From: Aliiglaciecola sp. M165
GTDB taxonomy: Bacteria > Pseudomonadota > Gammaproteobacteria > Enterobacterales > Alteromonadaceae
Assembly: GCF_007197995.1 (NCBI RefSeq)
Contig: NZ_VKKH01000006.1
Coordinates: 434,001 to 498,000, forward strand
Direction of reading: 5' to 3'
Length of the DNA: 64,000 bases
Shown here: positions 56,310-64,000 of the stretch, piece by piece
Position numbering within the stretch: position 1 is the stretch's first letter
Layout of the letters: the number at the start of each line of letters is the position of its first letter
Notes under the pieces: model-generated
The model's database searches: none
Told to the model about the DNA's origin: nothing
The model's input: the letters and a program-made list of their open reading frames with translations, nothing else
Program-made: the position numbers and the translations under genes

Positions 56310-56858
56310 ATGAAAGTACATTTATTTTCGAAATTGTTATGCATCCTATGTTTTTCTTTTGTTTCAGTATTTGCCAATGCGGGTCTCATTTTTACCGCAT
56401 CATTGAGTGGCGATCAGGAAGTTCCGCCTGTCGCGACAGCTGCGTCAGGTATGGCAACGGCTGAACTTACTGGGGCAGCTGGGTCTTATGTCTTAACTTA
56501 CCAAATTGACTATATGGATCTAAGTTCTCCGATCATTGATCTCGCTGGTGGTGGGCACTTCCACAACGCACCAATGGGAACCAATGGGGGAGTTGTGCAT
56601 TTGTTTGATACCGTACCTTTCGCGTTCTTAGGAACGACGTCTGGATCTATCAATGGTGATTGGCGCTTTGATGACGCGGCGAATCCATTAACGGATTTTC
56701 TCGCCAATGAACTTATGGCTGGTAATATCTACATTAACATCCACACTGAGAACTTTCGAGGTGGAGAGCTTCGCGGACAACTGACAATGGTGCCTGAGCC
56801 TTCAATGCTTCTGTTATTCGGCGCCTGTTTATTAGCAGTTTTTAGGCGCAAGATCTAA
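56310..56858 (+). CDS. CHRD-domain secreted protein with PEP-CTERM sorting signal
   Basis: The 182-residue protein has a signal peptide ending at FANAG (about residue 25), then a CHRD domain (residues 28-155). The domain has the GDQEVPPV start, the GGHFHNAPMG centre and the GGELRGQL end. The C-terminus is a PEP-CTERM signal: VPEP at 161-164, a hydrophobic stretch and a basic RRK end. Such proteins are processed by exosortase EpsH-type enzymes and are common in exopolysaccharide and biofilm formers. No exosortase gene is in the window. Confidence 0.88.
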   Translation: MKVHLFSKLLCILCFSFVSVFANAGLIFTASLSGDQEVPPVATAASGMATAELTGAAGSYVLTYQIDYMDLSSPIIDLAGGGHFHNAPMGTNGGVVHLFDTVPFAFLGTTSGSINGDWRFDDAANPLTDFLANELMAGNIYINIHTENFRGGELRGQLTMVPEPSMLLLFGACLLAVFRRKI

Positions 56859-56922
56859 ACCTAAATATAAGTTTAGCCTGCCCACGATAAACAAGCTTTC
56901 GACCTGCTTTACACCCTACCTC

Positions 56923-56961
56923 TCGGTGATTTAAGGCTAAAGCCTCAAATCACCGACTTTT
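56923..56961 (+). terminator. Long hairpin after the CHRD gene, possible terminator
   Basis: TCGGTGATTT / AAATCACCGA pairs over 10 bases, with an inner GGCT / AGCC stem, and is followed by CTTTTCC. It lies between the CHRD gene and the rpsP promoter. Confidence 0.6.
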
Positions 56962-56963
56962 CC

Positions 56964-56991
56964 TTGCAAACACGCTGTAAATCCGTATAAT
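56964..56991 (+). promoter_or_regulatory. Sigma-70 promoter of rpsP operon
   Basis: TTGCAA (56964-56969) and TATAAT (56986-56991) are 16 bases apart, 88 bases before the rpsP ATG. Confidence 0.82.
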
Positions 56992-57078
56992 CTCGCGGCC
57001 TTGATTTCTAGTGCCTAGCGCATTGGTGTCAAGGCAAACAAGTTAACAGTAACGCTATTACGAGTTTGAGGCATATAC

Positions 57079-57330
57079 ATGGTTACTATTCGTTTACAGC
57101 GTGGTGGCGCAAAAAAGCGTCCATTTTATCAAGTAGTGGTTGCAGACAGTCGTCGTGCACGTAACGGCAAGTTCATTGAGAACATCGGCTTTTTCAACCC
57201 AACTGCACAAGGTCAATCAGAGCGTTTACGCTTAGATCTTGAGCGTGTAGAGCACTGGGTAGGGCACGGCGCAAGCCTGTCTGAGCGCGTTGCTCGCTTG
57301 GTTAAAGATGCGCAAAAAGCAGCTGCATAA
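57079..57330 (+). CDS. rpsP: 30S ribosomal protein S16
   Basis: The 83-residue protein starts [20 protein letters not shown], the standard S16 N-terminus, and has the [13 protein letters not shown] segment. It is the first gene of the rpsP-rimM-trmD-rplS operon conserved in gammaproteobacteria. rimM follows 23 bases on. Confidence 0.97.
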   Translation: MVTIRLQRGGAKKRPFYQVVVADSRRARNGKFIENIGFFNPTAQGQSERLRLDLERVEHWVGHGASLSERVARLVKDAQKAAA

Positions 57331-57353
57331 GCGCTGAATAAATTGAGGTATAG

Positions 57354-57878
57354 ATGAGTCAAGCGTCTGACACAGTAGTGATTGGCAAAATCGGCGCACC
57401 TTATGGTGTAAAAGGTTGGGTTAAAATCACTACCTATACTGATGAAATACAAGGTGTATTTGATTACTCTCCATGGCTATTAGGGGACGAGTTAAAAGAA
57501 TATACCGTTGACCAATGGAGAACGCACAATAAAGGCGTTGTCGCGAAACTGATTGGGGTCGAAAGTCGAGATGATGCTGAAAGTATCAAAAATCTTGAAA
57601 TTTCGATTAAAGCAGAACAGCTACCTCAATTGGCCGGTGACGATTATTATTGGCGGGATCTAGTCGGCATGCAGGTTGTAACCGAGCAAGGCTACGATTT
57701 GGGTGTGGTAAAAGAATTGTTTGAAACGGGTGCGAATGACGTAATGTTAGTCAAAGCCAATTCGAATGATGCTTTCGGTCAAAAAGAACGTATGTTGCCG
57801 TTTTTACGCGAACAAGTGATTAAAACGGTCGATATGCAGGCAAAGACCATTAAGGTTGATTGGGATCCGGGGTTTTAA
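57354..57878 (+). CDS. rimM: 16S rRNA processing protein RimM
   Basis: The 174-residue protein has the N-terminal RimM beta barrel (VIGKIGAPYGVKGWVKI) and the C-terminal PRC barrel (DDYYWRDLVGMQVV; MLPFLREQVIKTVD). RimM helps 30S head maturation and binds S19. Its stop is followed directly by the trmD ATG. Confidence 0.96.
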   Translation: MSQASDTVVIGKIGAPYGVKGWVKITTYTDEIQGVFDYSPWLLGDELKEYTVDQWRTHNKGVVAKLIGVESRDDAESIKNLEISIKAEQLPQLAGDDYYWRDLVGMQVVTEQGYDLGVVKELFETGANDVMLVKANSNDAFGQKERMLPFLREQVIKTVDMQAKTIKVDWDPGF

Positions 57879-58688
57879 ATGACCCCACCAATGTCTGAAC
57901 AGGAGCCTGTCTCCTGCACAACACGTTGGTTTGGTGTGGTGAGTCTGTTTCCAGAAATGTTTAACAGCTTTACCAAGCAAGGTGTCACAGGGCGAGCGGT
58001 GAAAAACCAATTGCTTGAAGTAGAGTTTTTTAATCCTAGAGATTTTACTCACGACAAGCATCGCACTGTCGACGACCGCCCTTACGGCGGTGGCCCAGGA
58101 ATGCTAATGATGGTTCAGCCTTTAACAGACGCAATCCATGCTGCCAAAAAAGCGGCAGGGGAAAAAACTAAGGTGATTTACTTATCACCTCAGGGAAAAA
58201 AGTTAGATCAAACAGGAGTTAAGCAGTTATCAAAGCATGACAGTTTAATTTTTGTCGCAGGTCGATATGAAGGTATCGATGAGCGGGTCATACAATCAGA
58301 AATCGATGAGGAATGGTCTATTGGTGACTATGTTCTTAGCGGTGGAGAATTGCCGACCATGGTGTTAATGGATGCGATATCGCGTTTTGTCCCAGGTGTT
58401 TTAGGACATGATCAATCAGCGGAGCAAGACTCCTTTACTGATGGATTATTAGATTGTCCTCATTATACCCGGCCGGAGCAGTTAGATGGTCGCAAAGTTC
58501 CCGAGGTGTTATTAAGCGGTAATCATCAAAAAATTAGGCAGTGGCGGTTACAACAGTCACTAGGTAGAACCTGGTTACGACGCCCTGAATTGTTAAATGA
58601 CCTAGCTCTGACTGAGGAGCAACGACAGTTGTTGAAAGCATTTCAACAATCGTTCGAGCAGCAAGCGGATTCGCAAGAAGACAGTTAA
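57879..58688 (+). CDS. trmD: tRNA (guanine-N1)-methyltransferase TrmD
   Basis: The 269-residue protein has the TrmD start ([11 protein letters not shown]) after an extra 17-residue leader. The trefoil-knot motifs [12 protein letters not shown] and [12 protein letters not shown] bind S-adenosylmethionine. It methylates G37 of tRNAs. ATG 57879 is directly after the rimM stop; a start at the inner ATG (57891) would give a more usual length. Confidence 0.96.
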   Translation: MTPPMSEQEPVSCTTRWFGVVSLFPEMFNSFTKQGVTGRAVKNQLLEVEFFNPRDFTHDKHRTVDDRPYGGGPGMLMMVQPLTDAIHAAKKAAGEKTKVIYLSPQGKKLDQTGVKQLSKHDSLIFVAGRYEGIDERVIQSEIDEEWSIGDYVLSGGELPTMVLMDAISRFVPGVLGHDQSAEQDSFTDGLLDCPHYTRPEQLDGRKVPEVLLSGNHQKIRQWRLQQSLGRTWLRRPELLNDLALTEEQRQLLKAFQQSFEQQADSQEDS

Positions 58689-58707
58689 TCTAGGATGAGA
58701 GGATATG

Positions 58708-59067
58708 ATGAGCAAAATCAGTCAAGATATCATCAAGAAAATTGAGCAAGAACAGTTAAAAACTGATCTTCCGGCATTTGGTCCGGGTGATACAGTCGTA
58801 GTAAAAGTACGAGTTAAAGAAGGCGAAAAAGAGCGTCTTCAGGCTTACGAAGGCGTAGTAATCGCTAAGCGTAACCGTGGCCTACACTCTGCATTCACAG
58901 TACGTAAGATCTCTAACGGTGAAGGTGTTGAACGTGTTTTCCAAACACACAGCCCTGCAGTTGCTTCTATTGAAGTGAAACGCCGTGGTGCAGTACGTCG
59001 AGCTAAGCTTTATTATCTTCGTGAGCGTTCAGGTAAATCTGCACGTATCAGAGAAAAGCTTAACTAA
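58708..59067 (+). CDS. rplS: 50S ribosomal protein L19
   Basis: The 119-residue protein begins [16 protein letters not shown] and has the L19 core ([36 protein letters not shown]). Two ATG codons are adjacent; the second (58708) is 5 bases from the AGAGG site and is preferred. It closes the operon before a perfect terminator. Confidence 0.96.
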   Translation: MSKISQDIIKKIEQEQLKTDLPAFGPGDTVVVKVRVKEGEKERLQAYEGVVIAKRNRGLHSAFTVRKISNGEGVERVFQTHSPAVASIEVKRRGAVRRAKLYYLRERSGKSARIREKLN

Positions 59068-59100
59068 GAAATTAATCTATGCGTTATTGTTAACTTGTGA

Positions 59101-59124
59101 AAACCCGCGAAAGCGGGTTTTTTT
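59101..59124 (+). terminator. Terminator of the rpsP-rplS operon
   Basis: AAACCCGC / GCGGGTTT with a GAAA tetraloop and a T run lies 33 bases after rplS. Confidence 0.95.
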
Positions 59125-59197
59125 ATAGCATAATAAAATGAGTGTCAGAGACAAGCGTTCGCTGGAATTTTGCACAGAAATAGTCATTTTGTTCAGT

Positions 59198-59226
59198 TTG
59201 CTTTCAGCTTTATCAAGTATTCTAAT
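59198..59226 (+). promoter_or_regulatory. Candidate promoter of the OmpA-type lipoprotein gene
   Basis: TTGCTT and TCTAAT are 17 bases apart, 84 bases before the ATG. This is a fair match only. Confidence 0.4.
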
Positions 59227-59309
59227 AGTTAATGACTTTTGACAATGATTCACAAGAAGTAGGAATGGATCCTGCTTATTGAAAATATGATTTTTAAACG
59301 GAGAAAATA

Positions 59310-59939
59310 ATGAAAAAAACGATTCTTGCCATCAGCGCCAGCGCTTTGGTTTTATCTGGATGCACATCAACATCGAATAATGCACAACGCGGAGCGGGTA
59401 TCGGCGCTATCGTGGGCGCCATTGCGGGGAAAGGTACTGGTGACCACGATAAAAGCCGATATGTTTGGGGAGCTGCGTTGGGCGCGTTGGCCGGTGGCGC
59501 AATTGGCGCTTACATGGACAAGCAAGAAGAAGAATTTCGTAGAGAGTTGGCAGATAGTGGGGTAGAAGTGTATCGAGAAGGCGACAATATTCGTTTATCT
59601 ATTCCCGGCAATATTACTTTTGCGACAGAAAAAGCCAATATAGTTACAGACTTTTACCCAGTACTAAACGACGTGGCTAAAGTTTTGGGTCGCTACGAAA
59701 AAACTAAGCTATCGATTGAAGGACATACTGATTCAGTGGGTGATGCGCAATACAACCAGCAATTGTCCATTCAACGCGCAAACAGTGTTGCAAGTTATCT
59801 TGAAGGTAGTGGCGTCATGAGCGCGCGCCTACAATCCATTGGATTTGGCGAGGCTCAACCTGTTGCCTCTAACGACACTAACGAAGGAAGGCAAAAAAAC
59901 CGTCGTGTTGAGCTACGTGTTATCCCTTTGAAAGGATAA
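59310..59939 (+). CDS. OmpA-family lipoprotein with glycine zipper (YiaD-like)
   Basis: The 209-residue protein has a lipobox (LSGC, Cys18), a glycine-zipper segment (about residues 30-70, GIGAIVGAIAGKGTG and AALGALAGGAIGAYMD) and an OmpA C-domain. The peptidoglycan-binding pattern LSIEGHTDSVGDAQYNQQLS is intact, with the RR(V) end. It should anchor the outer membrane to the cell wall. An AACGGAG site precedes ATG at 59310. Confidence 0.92.
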   Translation: MKKTILAISASALVLSGCTSTSNNAQRGAGIGAIVGAIAGKGTGDHDKSRYVWGAALGALAGGAIGAYMDKQEEEFRRELADSGVEVYREGDNIRLSIPGNITFATEKANIVTDFYPVLNDVAKVLGRYEKTKLSIEGHTDSVGDAQYNQQLSIQRANSVASYLEGSGVMSARLQSIGFGEAQPVASNDTNEGRQKNRRVELRVIPLKG

Positions 59940-60010
59940 ACAGGAAGATGATACTGGCGTGCTTCCTCGAAGGAGCACGCAATCACTATCAAATGTTAAG
60001 GCGTTCTTAG

Positions 60011-60475
60011 TTAGAAGGGTTTTATAAAACCTACGCCAAATACCAATGCCTGCTCTCCATCAACAAAATCAACTGAAATAGTCGGGGCCACAATAAAGTG
60101 TTCAAACTGAAAATCGTATGCTGCGCTGACTCGCACAAGATCTTTAGTTTTAGACTTGTATCCGCCAATTTTTTCTTCGCCAACACCAAGACCAAGGCGA
60201 ACTGGGCCAACAGGATGATAGTACAGTGCCGCTATTTTAAGGGTTACACCATCTCCATGATGACCGTCATCTATACGTTCATAGATTAAACCAGCACCAA
60301 ATTTTTCTGTAAATTTATACTCGTATTCCAATGCATATGTAAAGTCAGTCTCGCCATCCACGTGGGTAGCGCCAATAAATATCTCAGGCAAATGGCGTGC
60401 GCCTTCTGCTGCAATGGTTTGGAGTGAAAATGCCGCCAAAGCGACCAATAACAAAGATGTTTTCAATACTTTCAT
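60011..60475 (-). CDS. Small outer-membrane beta-barrel protein
   Basis: The 154-residue protein has a signal peptide ending near residue 22 (QTIAA). Alternating hydrophobic strands follow (YALEYEYKFTEKFGAGLIYE; VRLGLGVGEEKIGG), and it ends in Phe, the usual mark of outer-membrane insertion. About eight strands fit the length, as in OmpW or OmpX-like barrels, but no family is recognised with certainty. It converges on the OmpA-type gene. Confidence 0.65.
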   Translation of the reverse strand: MKVLKTSLLLVALAAFSLQTIAAEGARHLPEIFIGATHVDGETDFTYALEYEYKFTEKFGAGLIYERIDDGHHGDGVTLKIAALYYHPVGPVRLGLGVGEEKIGGYKSKTKDLVRVSAAYDFQFEHFIVAPTISVDFVDGEQALVFGVGFIKPF

Positions 60476-60632
60476 GGTAACCCTCGGATATAATTAAACT
60501 TTTCAACATGTGTTTAAAAACCGAGCAACCTTACACGACGAAAACGTTTTTTTTCGTATGAAAAATGATACCTTCGTATCTAATTTGGATTAGCAAGGCT
60601 GTGAAAATCGAAAACGGATCAGAGGCAATAAA

Positions 60633-61424
60633 GTGTATTTAGATACCTCAATGCGAGTATTGACGATAGGTGATGGTGATCTAACCTTTTCTCGTTCACT
60701 GGTTTCTCATCATGGCATTGAGAATTTGACTGCCAGTGTTCTGGACAGTGAAGCCGACTTACGTGCCAAATATTCTGAGAATGCTTTGGGAGATCTAACA
60801 GAGCAAAAAATCGACGTTGTTTTTAATCTGGATATCACTGACAACAAAACAATTCCAGCGTCTCTACTAGGACAATTTGATTTAGTTATATTTCAGTTTC
60901 CATTGATACCTAATTTTAAGAGCCAGTCTATTTTTGAACGAACTAAACATTGGGGGAGTAATGGGCTTAATCGACTTTTATTGCATAAATTTTTAAAAAA
61001 TAGTTTTACATTATTGTTGGCAGAAAATGGTGCAAGGCTGGCGTATATTTCATCAAAGGATGTAAAACCTTATTGCGACTGGGATATCGAAAACCTGCAT
61101 AAATCTCTCCCTGGTGTACGATTTTTAGGATGGCAACAATTTGTACTTAGCGACTTTCCTGAATATGTAGTGCGAAATGTTGACAGAGACAAAGACGTCA
61201 AAAGCACGGCAGCTAAATCCTATGTTTGGTCCGATAAACCAGAGCAAAATAAATCCTTAACACTAAACCCGTCTGAAAAACACAAGAATAATTATTGTGC
61301 ACTTTGTGGGAACGGTCCATTTTCCACCGATGCGATTATCCAATCACATAGACAAAGCCGACGTCATAAGAAGTTACAAGGCTATGATGATAATTGGCGT
61401 AGGATATTGTTGGAACAAGATTAA
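60633..61424 (+). CDS. BMT5-like (DUF2431) Rossmann-fold protein with C-terminal zinc finger
   Basis: The 263-residue protein has the DUF2431 motif (LTIGDGDLTFSRSL, residues 10-23) seen in the yeast 25S rRNA uridine methyltransferase Bmt5. Its usual partner segment FQFPLIPN (near residue 90) follows. Residues 222-245 form Cys-x2-Cys-x13-His-x5-His, close to the U1/matrin type of C2H2 zinc finger. The start is GTG at 60633 with an AGAGG site; an ATG at 60651 lacks one. An RNA-binding methyltransferase is the likeliest role, but activity in bacteria is not established. Confidence 0.75.
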   Translation: MYLDTSMRVLTIGDGDLTFSRSLVSHHGIENLTASVLDSEADLRAKYSENALGDLTEQKIDVVFNLDITDNKTIPASLLGQFDLVIFQFPLIPNFKSQSIFERTKHWGSNGLNRLLLHKFLKNSFTLLLAENGARLAYISSKDVKPYCDWDIENLHKSLPGVRFLGWQQFVLSDFPEYVVRNVDRDKDVKSTAAKSYVWSDKPEQNKSLTLNPSEKHKNNYCALCGNGPFSTDAIIQSHRQSRRHKKLQGYDDNWRRILLEQD

Positions 61425-61425
61425 A

Positions 61426-61458
61426 GAAAGTTACTCACTCGTTAAGTGAGTAACTTTC
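61426..61458. terminator. 13-base perfect hairpin between converging genes
   Basis: GAAAGTTACTCAC / GTGAGTAACTTTC with a 7-base loop lies directly after the stop of the DUF2431 gene and 26 bases from the amylase stop. The T runs are short, so it is a weak intrinsic terminator or a transcript-end stabiliser. Confidence 0.7.
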
Positions 61459-61483
61459 ATTGCAGTATCGGATGCGGTTTTAA

Positions 61484-63475
61484 TTAGAAATCGCGTATTT
61501 CAACTGTACTGCTATTAAAACTGAAACGATTGACTTTTCCACACTGTGCGAAATGATTGTTTGAGGCATAAGGGGTGCCAGTTTGTTGAATGTCTGACTC
61601 CCAACCCTGGCCATTTTTCACAAACGCTTTTAACTCAAACCAACCATTAACCGTTTTGCTGCAATCCATTTGTACATCTAACATCCAGTGGTGTGGACCC
61701 CAGATATTAAGTGGCTCTTCGCCAAAACCGTCAACTGCAACGGTGCGTTTTGTTCCCCATGCAGCGGGCCAGTTGTTGGTGGTCCAGTCCATCGCAGTTC
61801 CTTCTGCCGCTGAGCTTTGTCCGGATTCAATTCCGTACCAATCGAGGAAATTATCATTAGATTTCCACGGCGTAGTGGTTGTGTTGAGCAAATTGTTATG
61901 GCTGATAGGCATAGCACAAACGTAGTTGGTGTCATTGCAACTTAGTCCTAGCGCACTGGCAGCGTAGGCATGATCCAGACCACCGCGCACAAACATATCT
62001 TGTCCGCTACTGGTTTGTGCCTCTATAAATATAACAGTACGTTGAATGTCGCCACCTGGGTCGCTGCTGACCTTCGAATTTTTATGAATTGCTATAGCAT
62101 CCCAAGGGCCTACATTTAGAGCGATTGACCCATTTGCGGCAACCGTTACCGAAGAGCCTGAACAACTCTTACCATCTGCGCTTAATTCACCATTTAATAC
62201 ATTACAATAAGTGCCCGCTGCCATTGATGTGTTCAATGTGGCAGTAAGATTGTATTGTTCTTTATTAATGGCGACAAAACCACTTGCTCCACGACCAAAT
62301 GCGATTTGATTCGCACCATTGTCCCACCAATCAGAGGTATAAAAGTCGTCTGAAGTATTGTTGCGAAAATCCATTGCTCCTGCGATGTAGGACCAGCGGT
62401 GTTCACATTTCCAATTTGAACCGAAGCACTCAAGGTTACCATTATTGTGCACGGGTACATTAGGTGCTCCAGCATCGGTATCACCATGGAAATCATAACT
62501 AGACATCACCTTGGGGTAGCCGTAGGGGTATGCGAGCATAAAAGTGTTCGCTAAATCATATAATCTTCCATCTTCAAATGTGATGACATTACCACCACCA
62601 CCATGCCCCCGCTGATTGTCATGATTGTCGACAAATACCACAGCAAGATAACTAGGCATGAAACCCCAGCCCTCACCAAAGTTGCTCAACCAAGACAAAT
62701 TGCCATTTCGAAATGTGTTACCGATTTCAACACTGTATTTAAATTCTGTGACTAAGCCGTTTTGAAAATACTCCGATGCAGAGACAGCTTCACCGCCTTG
62801 ATCAATCACCTCTTGAAAAATCAACGGTGAACCGTTGACGTTAGAAAGTATCCCTGCAATATCAGTAGTTGGCATATGTTTGGATGCGTCCAATCTAAAC
62901 CCGGCTACACCAATATTGGTCAGGTCATTCAAAAATGCAGCTATCGTGCTTTGCACATAGGGCGCGTCGGTATCTAAATCGGCTAGGCCAACGAGCTCGC
63001 AATTCTGCACTTCATAGCGATTTCCATAGTCGCTGATTGCACAGGTAGTATGAAAATCTTGAGGTGAATAGATTGGGTATTGTTTATTGCCAAAATTACT
63101 TCCCGCGGTGCCTGTTCCACTACCTGCGGCCATGTGATTGATAACAGCGTCAACGTAGATGTCGACACCAACATTTTGGCAACGCTGAACCATATCGATA
63201 AAATCTGCTCGAGATCCGCCTCTACTTTCTAGTACATAACTAACCGGCTGGTATCTCGCCCACCATTGGTCAACGGTGATATGTTCATTAGGAGGGCTTA
63301 CCTGAACCGCGGCATATCCCTTAGGCCCCAAAAAAGTCTCACATTCAGTGGCGACATCTTGCCAATTCCATTCAAATAGGTGAACAAAGGTACTTGGTGC
63401 GGCTTGCGTCGTCGAAGAGAACGACAAAGTTGAGAGCACAGCGGCGCTGGCCAATGTGTGTTTGCTAAATATCAT
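61484..63475 (-). CDS. Secreted chloride-dependent alpha-amylase (GH13) with C-terminal extension
   Basis: The 663-residue protein has a signal peptide cut near residue 25 (TTQA-APST) and a GH13 barrel. The nucleophile is Asp196 (GFRLDASKH), the acid/base is Glu222 (FQEVID) and the third acid is Asp286 (FVDNHDNQ). Arg194, Asn284 and Lys322 match the chloride ligands of the Pseudoalteromonas haloplanktis enzyme (Arg172, Asn262, Lys300). A tail of about 180 residues follows the barrel, as in the precursor of that enzyme, where it is a cleaved propeptide. It should hydrolyse starch outside the cell. It diverges from a maltose acetyltransferase gene. Confidence 0.95.
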   Translation of the reverse strand: MIFSKHTLASAAVLSTLSFSSTTQAAPSTFVHLFEWNWQDVATECETFLGPKGYAAVQVSPPNEHITVDQWWARYQPVSYVLESRGGSRADFIDMVQRCQNVGVDIYVDAVINHMAAGSGTGTAGSNFGNKQYPIYSPQDFHTTCAISDYGNRYEVQNCELVGLADLDTDAPYVQSTIAAFLNDLTNIGVAGFRLDASKHMPTTDIAGILSNVNGSPLIFQEVIDQGGEAVSASEYFQNGLVTEFKYSVEIGNTFRNGNLSWLSNFGEGWGFMPSYLAVVFVDNHDNQRGHGGGGNVITFEDGRLYDLANTFMLAYPYGYPKVMSSYDFHGDTDAGAPNVPVHNNGNLECFGSNWKCEHRWSYIAGAMDFRNNTSDDFYTSDWWDNGANQIAFGRGASGFVAINKEQYNLTATLNTSMAAGTYCNVLNGELSADGKSCSGSSVTVAANGSIALNVGPWDAIAIHKNSKVSSDPGGDIQRTVIFIEAQTSSGQDMFVRGGLDHAYAASALGLSCNDTNYVCAMPISHNNLLNTTTTPWKSNDNFLDWYGIESGQSSAAEGTAMDWTTNNWPAAWGTKRTVAVDGFGEEPLNIWGPHHWMLDVQMDCSKTVNGWFELKAFVKNGQGWESDIQQTGTPYASNNHFAQCGKVNRFSFNSSTVEIRDF

Positions 63476-63808
63476 GTTACTGTCCCGTGTGTTCGGCGTA
63501 ACATCTAATCAATGTTGCTTCCCGTTGATTACCGCTCTTTTGCAATGTCGAAATTACAAAAGTATCCTTTTGATTATTATGATGTTATTGCCAATTGTTA
63601 AATTTATTTTGGAGCGCTGCATTTTGAGTTGTTAACAAAAATGCAACGCGGCATTAACATACAGAGGTGGAAAAAAATTACCAAATGAATACGTATGTAG
63701 TCATCATTCAAGGGTTATTCAGGCAAATCAATTTGATTAATTCGAAAGTATAAAGCAATTGGTATAAGGTCTGCGTGTGTTTTCAAAATGAGTCGATAAC
63801 TGGTTAGC
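63476..63808. other. Divergent intergenic region between amylase and acetyltransferase
   Basis: This is a 333-base AT-rich gap. The inverted repeat at 63614-63649 is the only structure noticed. I could not identify -35/-10 pairs or a maltose-regulator site with confidence. Confidence 0.4.
63614..63649. repeat. Inverted repeat in the amylase regulatory region
   Basis: GCGCTGCATTTT and AAAATGCAACGC pair at 11 of 12 positions around a 12-base centre, 139 bases upstream of the amylase ATG. It may be an operator or a hairpin. Confidence 0.4.
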
Positions 63809-64000
63809 AATGCAAGAAGAAAAACAAAAAATGTTGCTTGAGCAGGAATATTTTCCTAGCAATAAACTGCTGCAAAGCGAGCGTATGCACGCCAAATCGG
63901 TATGTCATCAATTCAACCAGCTTGCACCCGCTCAATACAAACAGGGCATAAAGTTGTTTAAAGCACTTTTTGGTTCGACGCACAATTTTTGGATTGAGCC
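63809..64000 (+). CDS. Maltose/galactoside-type O-acetyltransferase, N-terminal fragment
   Basis: The first 64 codons are present, starting at ATG 63809; the gene runs off the window. The Mac domain pattern is visible: MLLEQEYFPSNKLLQSER near the start, an FNQL helix, and LFKALFGS followed by NFWIEP. These enzymes acetylate glucose, maltose or related sugars from acetyl-CoA. The hexapeptide-repeat domain would lie beyond the window edge. Its place beside an amylase suits maltose metabolism. The ribosome site is weak. Confidence 0.75.

Noticed and set aside
1-64000. Prophage, transposon, tRNA or rRNA genes
   Set aside because: No integrase, transposase, terminal repeats or recognisable structural RNA sequence was seen.

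Overview
The window comes from a marine gammaproteobacterium of the order Alteromonadales, most likely family Alteromonadaceae (a Glaciecola, Paraglaciecola or Aliiglaciecola relative). This rests on gene content: a Vibrio/Shewanella-type polar flagellar locus run by FlrA, FlrB and FlrC with sigma-54 promoters, a DUF3379 anti-sigma protein, a PEP-CTERM protein, and an alpha-amylase close to the chloride-dependent Pseudoalteromonas enzyme. The genus cannot be fixed from the sequence alone. No rRNA, tRNA, CRISPR array, insertion sequence or prophage is visible.

Region 1 (1-8605) is the end of a glycan island. It holds the C-terminus of a CMP-nonulosonate synthetase, a short-chain dehydrogenase, a CBS/nucleotidyltransferase, two Gfo/Idh/MocA oxidoreductases and a sulfotransferase. 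These resemble the Campylobacter ptmB-ptmA-ptmE-ptmF genes for legionaminic-type sugars. On the opposite strand lies a very large Maf-type (DUF115) flagellin glycosyltransferase. The next gene is a short flagellin (8976-9776), so the island probably makes a nonulosonic acid and attaches it to flagellin.

Region 2 (8976-27859) is the flagellar regulon: flagellin, flrA, flrBC, fliEFGHIJ and fliKLMNOPQR-flhB. Three sites matching the sigma-54 pattern (GG, ten bases, GC) precede flrB, fliE and fliK. They split the locus into three transcription units that fit the known FlrA then FlrC hierarchy. The run stops after flhB; flhA, flhF, flhG and fliA are not in the window.

Region 3 (27965-39177) holds a periplasmic binding-like protein, an ECF sigma/anti-sigma pair, a DUF885 lipoprotein, and a minus-strand moxR-DUF58-DUF4381-batA-batB/C-batD cluster. 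Most steps in that cluster are overlapped or tightly spaced, and its batB and batC are fused. Region 4 (39418-42902) is the fadI-fadJ beta-oxidation operon, with a promoter and a FadR-like operator.

Region 5 (43109-54524) contains two small proteins, one of them a 51-residue predicted secreted peptide. It also has a 1510-residue periplasmic-propeller GGDEF/EAL sensor, an M16 metallopeptidase, sixA, a 59-residue helical protein, a CNNM/CorC protein and a CcsA-like membrane protein. Region 6 (54714-59067) has ffh, a CHRD/PEP-CTERM protein and the rpsP-rimM-trmD-rplS operon. Region 7 (59310-64000) has an OmpA-type lipoprotein, a small beta-barrel protein, a BMT5-like protein with a zinc-finger tail, a secreted alpha-amylase, and the start of a maltose-type O-acetyltransferase.
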